Source of the DNA: Streptomyces sp. L-9-10
Lineage (GTDB): Bacteria > Actinomycetota > Actinomycetes > Streptomycetales > Streptomycetaceae
Assembly: GCF_004151105.1 (NCBI RefSeq)
Contig: NZ_PHRF01000172.1
Span: 1 to 64,000 of the forward strand
Direction: 5' to 3'
DNA: 64,000 bases
Shown one piece after another: positions 60,910 to 64,000 of this stretch (positions are counted from its first letter, which is position 1; each line of letters begins with the position of its first letter). Both the position numbers and the translations under genes were made by a program. The notes under the pieces were generated by a model that saw only the letters and a list, made by a program, of their open reading frames with translations, made no database searches and was not told the DNA's origin.

Positions 60910-61705
60910 GTTGCGAGCATTGTCCCCGGTTGGCTGCCCGCAGGTGGGATAAGTGATGAAAGTGCGTTGGTGATCTCTACCGACGGGGCAGCAAGTCAGG
61001 ATCCCGCCGAAGCATGACGGACTCCGGGGCCACCAGCACCGCGAACAACGCGGGGTGGATAGCCCTCAAGAGTGCGCGAGGGAAGGCCGCTGCGAAAGAG
61101 GCGAGAGTTTCCCTCACAGAACAGGGCGGCGAGAAGGGGCGGCGGTGAAGGCGGAAGCAGACCACGGATCGGCACAAGAACCTGCCGCCGCACGACAGCG
61201 CCGCACTTCACGCGCACGCGCAAAACCGCAGGTCAGTCGTCCTTCTTCACCGGCTCAAGGATCGCCACGCACTCCACGTGGTGCGTCATCGGAAACGTGT
61301 CACAAAAAGAGGGACGGGACATACCTGCAGTTCAGGCACCATTTTCCGGTCTGTCGGGGGAGCCCTCGGGCGCCCGGAGCGTCAAATGAGCGTCACGACA
61401 GGCCGAGACCGCTTCCTCACGTACTCGTCTCGACAAGGTCTGCCGACAGGACGTTGGCCGCCCAGTCGCGGGTGAAGGCGGTGCCGTGCTCCGCCATGGC
61501 ACCGGCTGGCCCGGAAGGATCCATACCATGTGGGCTCCTTCCGGCCTCGACGACCATCGCACTGCCCGTAAGCGCAGAATAGGCACGGGTCATCCTCAGC
61601 CTCGCCGTTCCCGCCTGTGAGTGGGTGGTTCGTGAGTCTTTGTAATGGTGTGACGGCGAGGCGGAATCTTCCGGTCCGCGGTTGCTGATCTGGTGATGTG
61701 ATCGG
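60910..61705. other. 796-bp junction region between the Avs-like gene and the IS element
   Basis: It contains the 3' remnant of an RNA methyltransferase gene at 61232-61297 and the leader of the transposase. The remaining frames, including one of 100 residues on the minus strand between 61417 and 61719, have no ribosome site or recognisable domain. I treat them as non-coding or as gene debris. Confidence 0.55.
61232..61297 (-). pseudogene. 3' fragment of a TrmA/RlmCD-type RNA methyltransferase gene
   Basis: The minus strand encodes TFPMTHHVECVAILEPVKKDD and a stop. FPMTHHVECVA is the conserved C-terminal strand of Streptomyces TRAM-domain 23S rRNA uridine methyltransferases, which normally exceed 400 residues. 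Upstream of this the frame loses all resemblance within a few codons, so only the last 21 codons survive. It could be a rearrangement scar or one side of an integration site. Confidence 0.6.
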
Positions 61706-62554
61706 GTGAGTGAACGCAATCCGTATCCGCGTGACTTATCGGACGAGCAGTGGTCGTTGATCGAGCCGGTGATCAGCGCTTGGAAGGGCCGGCACCGCTC
61801 GGTCAGCGGCCATCAGGGCGCCTACGACATGCGGGAGATCGTGCACGCGATCCTCTACCAGGGGCGGACCGGCTGTCAGTGGGCCTATCTCCCGCACGAC
61901 ATGCCGCAGAAGAGTGCCACGTACTACTACTTCGCCGCCTGGCGGGATGACGGAACCGACCGGGTCATCCATGAACTCCTGCGCTGCCAGGTCCGTGAAC
62001 GCGCCCGTCGATTAGAGGACCCGACCCTGGTGGTGTCGGACACCCAGAGTATCCACGCGGCCGTCGGGGTCCCTGCCGCCACGACCGGCTACGACCCGGC
62101 CAAGCGGGTGCCGGGCCGCAAGCGCGGTCTGGCCGTGGACGTCCTCGGCCTGGTCATCACGGTCGCCGCCCTCGCCGCGAACGTCCACGACAACACCGCG
62201 GGCATCGTCCTGCTGGACCAGGTCGCCGAACACACCGGCAGCACCGTCCGTAAAGTCCTGGTCGACCAGGGCTTCAAGAACCAGGTCGTCGACCACGGCG
62301 TCGGCCTGGGCATAGACGTCAAGATCGTCGCCCGCGACCCCGGGCGCCGGAGTTTCCGGCCGCAGCCGAAGCGGTGGAGGGGCGAGCAGACCTACGGGAT
62401 TCTGATACCGCACCGGCGCCTGGCCCGCGACTACGAGCACCGCCCCTCCTCCTCCGCCTCCCGCGTCTACTGGGCGATGACCCACGTCATGACCCAACGC
62501 CTCACCGGCGCGAACGCCCCCACCTGGCGCGTGGCGCAGGCGGTGGCAGCGTGA
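61706..62554 (+). mobile_element. IS5-family transposase
   Basis: A single-frame 282-residue DDE transposase. The N-terminal DUF4096-like region is PRDLSDEQWSLIEPVISAW, YDMREIVHAILYQGRTGCQW and LPHDMPQKSATYYYFAAW. The catalytic region contains LVVSDTQSIHA (first Asp), RKRGLAVDVLGLVITVAALA, VLVDQGFKNQVVDH (second Asp) and PKRWRGEQTYGILIPHRRLA (Glu before a YR-like segment). The start is a GTG. Two TTA codons are present (61736-61738 and 62012-62014), which in Streptomyces need the bldA tRNA. I could not find matching terminal inverted repeats, so the element ends are not defined and the right end may be lost. Confidence 0.88.
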
Positions 62555-62694
62555 ACATCCGGCCCCTGCTCGACGCCGTGGACCTTCAGGAAGACGCCGC
62601 CCGGCCCCTGGCCGACGACCTTCGCGCACACATCGACGACCTGAAGACCCGCACCCGCTCCTCCACGGCACAAGCCCCCGGATACCCGAGCTGA
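62551..62694 (+). CDS. small ORF coupled to the IS5 transposase
   Basis: A 47-codon frame starting at a GTG that overlaps the transposase stop (GTGA). It encodes NIRPLLDAVDLQEDAARPLA and then a short acidic helix and a polar tail. The coupling suggests it is part of the IS unit or a fragment of a longer accessory gene truncated at its 3' end. No function is known. Confidence 0.4.
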   Translation: MNIRPLLDAVDLQEDAARPLADDLRAHIDDLKTRTRSSTAQAPGYPS

Positions 62695-62848
62695 ACGGAC
62701 TCGGCGTCCCGCAGACACATGCCAAAAGAAATCCATCTCGGACTTCAACTCCTCCTCCCTCAGCATTTCTGTCTCGCCCTCAGGGGCGCTCCTCGCTTTT
62801 CAACAGTCAGGAGACCTCTTCCTCGAGTCCAGCCTCCAACAGGAAGAA

Positions 62849-62877
62849 ACGGCCCGCCGGTTGAAATGACGGGCCGT
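62849..62877 (-). terminator. hairpin downstream of the immunity gene
   Basis: ACGGCCCG and CGGGCCGT (8 bp) with a 13-base loop, 26 bp past the immunity gene stop on the minus strand. Confidence 0.5.
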
Positions 62878-62902
62878 CACGAGATGCCGAGGTTAGTGCC
62901 TC

Positions 62903-63235
62903 TCAGAAGCCTCGCTCCAGCACCCTTATCTCGTCCAGAGCTGACTCACTCAGAAAGTCGCCCAACATTGCCCGCATGTGGTGAGAATCCTCTTCGTCCG
63001 CCCGGATATACATGCTGTAGCCGGGGACTCGGGCTCCCTCGATCATGCTGAGTGCCACGTCTTCACCATTCTCGAGGCGCCAGGCGAACGTTCGCCTGGG
63101 CCCGAGATCCCATTCGTCCTCGAATCTCTCATAATCTCCCCAAGTTGCCACCAGTTCATCGGACGTCACGTCGATATGGGCAACGTAGATCGATCGCCTA
63201 CCGCCAGTCATCTCCGACGTATTGATTCGCTCCAT
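62903..63235 (-). CDS. putative immunity protein
   Basis: A 110-residue acidic protein (MERINTSEMTGG start) without signal peptide. It contains YVAHIDVTSDELVATWGDY, RFEDEWDLGPRRTFAW, DVALSMIEG and DFLSESALDEIRVLERG. I do not recognise a named family. It starts seven bases after the toxin gene stop, uses more AT-rich codons (ATA, AGG) than the core genes, and has the small acidic character usual for immunity proteins of polymorphic toxins. Role inferred from position. Confidence 0.6.
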   Translation of the reverse strand: MERINTSEMTGGRRSIYVAHIDVTSDELVATWGDYERFEDEWDLGPRRTFAWRLENGEDVALSMIEGARVPGYSMYIRADEEDSHHMRAMLGDFLSESALDEIRVLERGF

Positions 63236-63242
63236 TGGGCAA

Positions 63243-64000
63243 TCATCTCACGTTCGTCACAAAGACGGGTATCACGGCCCAGTCCTTGCCATCCTGGTGC
63301 CTGAATAGCACTCTCGGGGTAACACCTTCTTCCCATGAAACGTATCCTGTCATGGGGATAGGCGAGGGCTTAACGCTGGTATAAAACTCGAAGCTTCCCG
63401 GAGGCGCGTTGTGGGGAATCGGACCATTGTGTGCCTGAGCTGCCGCGTTACCGCCCGTTTTCGGGTAAGTACCCCAGAGCTCGCCCGAGTCGATGACTTT
63501 CTGGGTTACCTCAGATGTCTGAGTCTTTCCTCCACTCAGACGATGAAACGGTCCGTACAGGGTAACCGGGCCATCCGGCAGGCTCTTGCCTGCGGTCAGT
63601 ACCTTGGTCCCGGCCGCGACGGTCGCGCCGCCGACTGCCTGGCTTCCGCCGGAGGCGCCGCCGGTCGCCAGCTCCGCGATCTCCGCGGCGCATACCGGGG
63701 CGGTGGCCAGGCATCCCGACGCGAAGGTTGCAGCAACGGGTGCAACGGCCACAGCCAGCCCCACGACGGTGACGACGCCCAGGAGAACCTTCTGCAAGGT
63801 CGAGAGCTTCCCTGTGTCCGGCAGGTCGTTGGCGTTCGCGTCGTACTGGGGGTTGGTTCCCATGGCCCAGCAGGCGTTGCAGTAGCCGTCGTCCTTCTTG
63901 GGCTTCGGGTCGGGGCCCTTCTTGAACACGATCTTCGCTGTGGTCGCGCCGCTGGTCTGGGTGACCGTGGTGGTCATGGTGCCGCTTGCGGCGGTGCCGT
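63243..64000 (-). CDS. C-terminal part of a polymorphic toxin (5' end beyond window)
   Basis: The frame is open to the right edge, so the methionine at 63977 is probably internal. Visible parts are a Thr-rich stretch (TTTVTQTSGATTAKIVFKKG), a short Cys pair (YCNACW), a hydrophobic segment (KVLLGVVTVVGLAVAVAPVA) with CLATAPVCAAEIAELATGG, and a compact C-terminal domain. That domain has KVIDSGELWGTYPKTGG, AQAHNGPIPHNAPPGSFEFY and DWAVIPVFVTNVR. A hydrophobic pretoxin segment followed by a small terminal domain with a tightly spaced downstream acidic gene is typical of Rhs or other large secreted polymorphic toxins in Streptomyces. Toxic activity is not identified. Confidence 0.65.
   Translation of the reverse strand, partial: GTAASGTMTTTVTQTSGATTAKIVFKKGPDPKPKKDDGYCNACWAMGTNPQYDANANDLPDTGKLSTLQKVLLGVVTVVGLAVAVAPVAATFASGCLATAPVCAAEIAELATGGASGGSQAVGGATVAAGTKVLTAGKSLPDGPVTLYGPFHRLSGGKTQTSEVTQKVIDSGELWGTYPKTGGNAAAQAHNGPIPHNAPPGSFEFYTSVKPSPIPMTGYVSWEEGVTPRVLFRHQDGKDWAVIPVFVTNVR

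Noticed and set aside
61417..61719. 100-residue minus-strand frame before the transposase
   Set aside because: A short stretch (LTGSAMVVEAGR) faintly resembles the C-terminus of an SDR, but there is no ribosome site, no fold and no continuation upstream. It overlaps the transposase leader.
61600..62760. Terminal inverted repeats of the IS5 element
   Set aside because: Sequences upstream of the transposase were compared by eye with those downstream and no matching inverted pair was found.
1..64000. CRISPR arrays, tRNA or rRNA genes
   Set aside because: No regularly spaced repeats of CRISPR type and no tRNA- or rRNA-like segment was recognised; the tandem repeats found are short and without spacers.

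Overview
The window is high-GC actinobacterial DNA, almost certainly from a Streptomyces chromosome. Pointers are a SepF-type cell-division gene, an AfsA/ScbR-type butenolide/butyrolactone pair, a c-di-AMP (ydaO-type) leader in front of a LysM-SLT muralytic gene, an AfsR-like BTAD/NB-ARC/TPR regulator, a Methyltransf_19 gene, ATGA/GTGA-coupled operons and rare TTA codons in a transposase. No tRNA, rRNA or CRISPR array was recognised.

Region 1 (1-36.8 kb) is core and metabolic. It starts with a truncated conserved gene, a MazG-like/ATPase pair and sepF. A carbohydrate locus follows: a glycogen-debranching-type glycosidase diverges from a LacI repressor and a MalEFG-type ABC importer over two near-identical operators (3.2-9.9 kb). 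Next come two diiron ferritin-like genes, a GH114-like lipoprotein, a DUF5954-like gene and a signalling locus in which an AfsA homologue and a HAD phosphatase lie opposite an ScbR-type TetR receptor (14.4-17.1 kb). After a methyltransferase and an amino acid permease comes the LysM-SLT gene with its riboswitch and a distal Crp-like site. Then there is a NimR/NimT-like regulator/exporter pair, a TetR/MFS/hydrolase unit, and a second sugar cluster (27.3-36.1 kb) with an ABC importer, a uronate-dehydrogenase-like SDR, a ManD-like enolase-superfamily dehydratase, a ROK repressor and a GH39 glycosidase.

Region 2 (36.8-61 kb) is a defence island. It begins with a translationally coupled pPIWI-RE system (PIWI-RE protein, iron-sulfur DinG-type helicase, zinc-containing REase-like protein) plus a fourth gene, a tandem iron-sulfur PD-(D/E)XK nuclease. 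Facing it are a small soluble Ser/Thr kinase, an AfsR-like STAND regulator and a 52-codon ORF preceded by 11-bp direct repeats, which resembles the AfsK-AfsR-AfsS arrangement. Then come a sigma-like/excisionase-like gene pair, a GmrSD-type restriction enzyme fused to an alkyltransferase-like domain, and a 2111-residue Avs-like STAND protein with an N-terminal Cap4/DUF4297-like nuclease.

Region 3 (61-64 kb) is a junction. It holds the last 21 codons of an RNA methyltransferase gene, an IS5-family transposase with a small trailing ORF, and a polymorphic-toxin C-terminus with its likely immunity gene, running off the right edge.

Functions are assigned from motifs, domain order and gene context read by eye. 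No database search was run.
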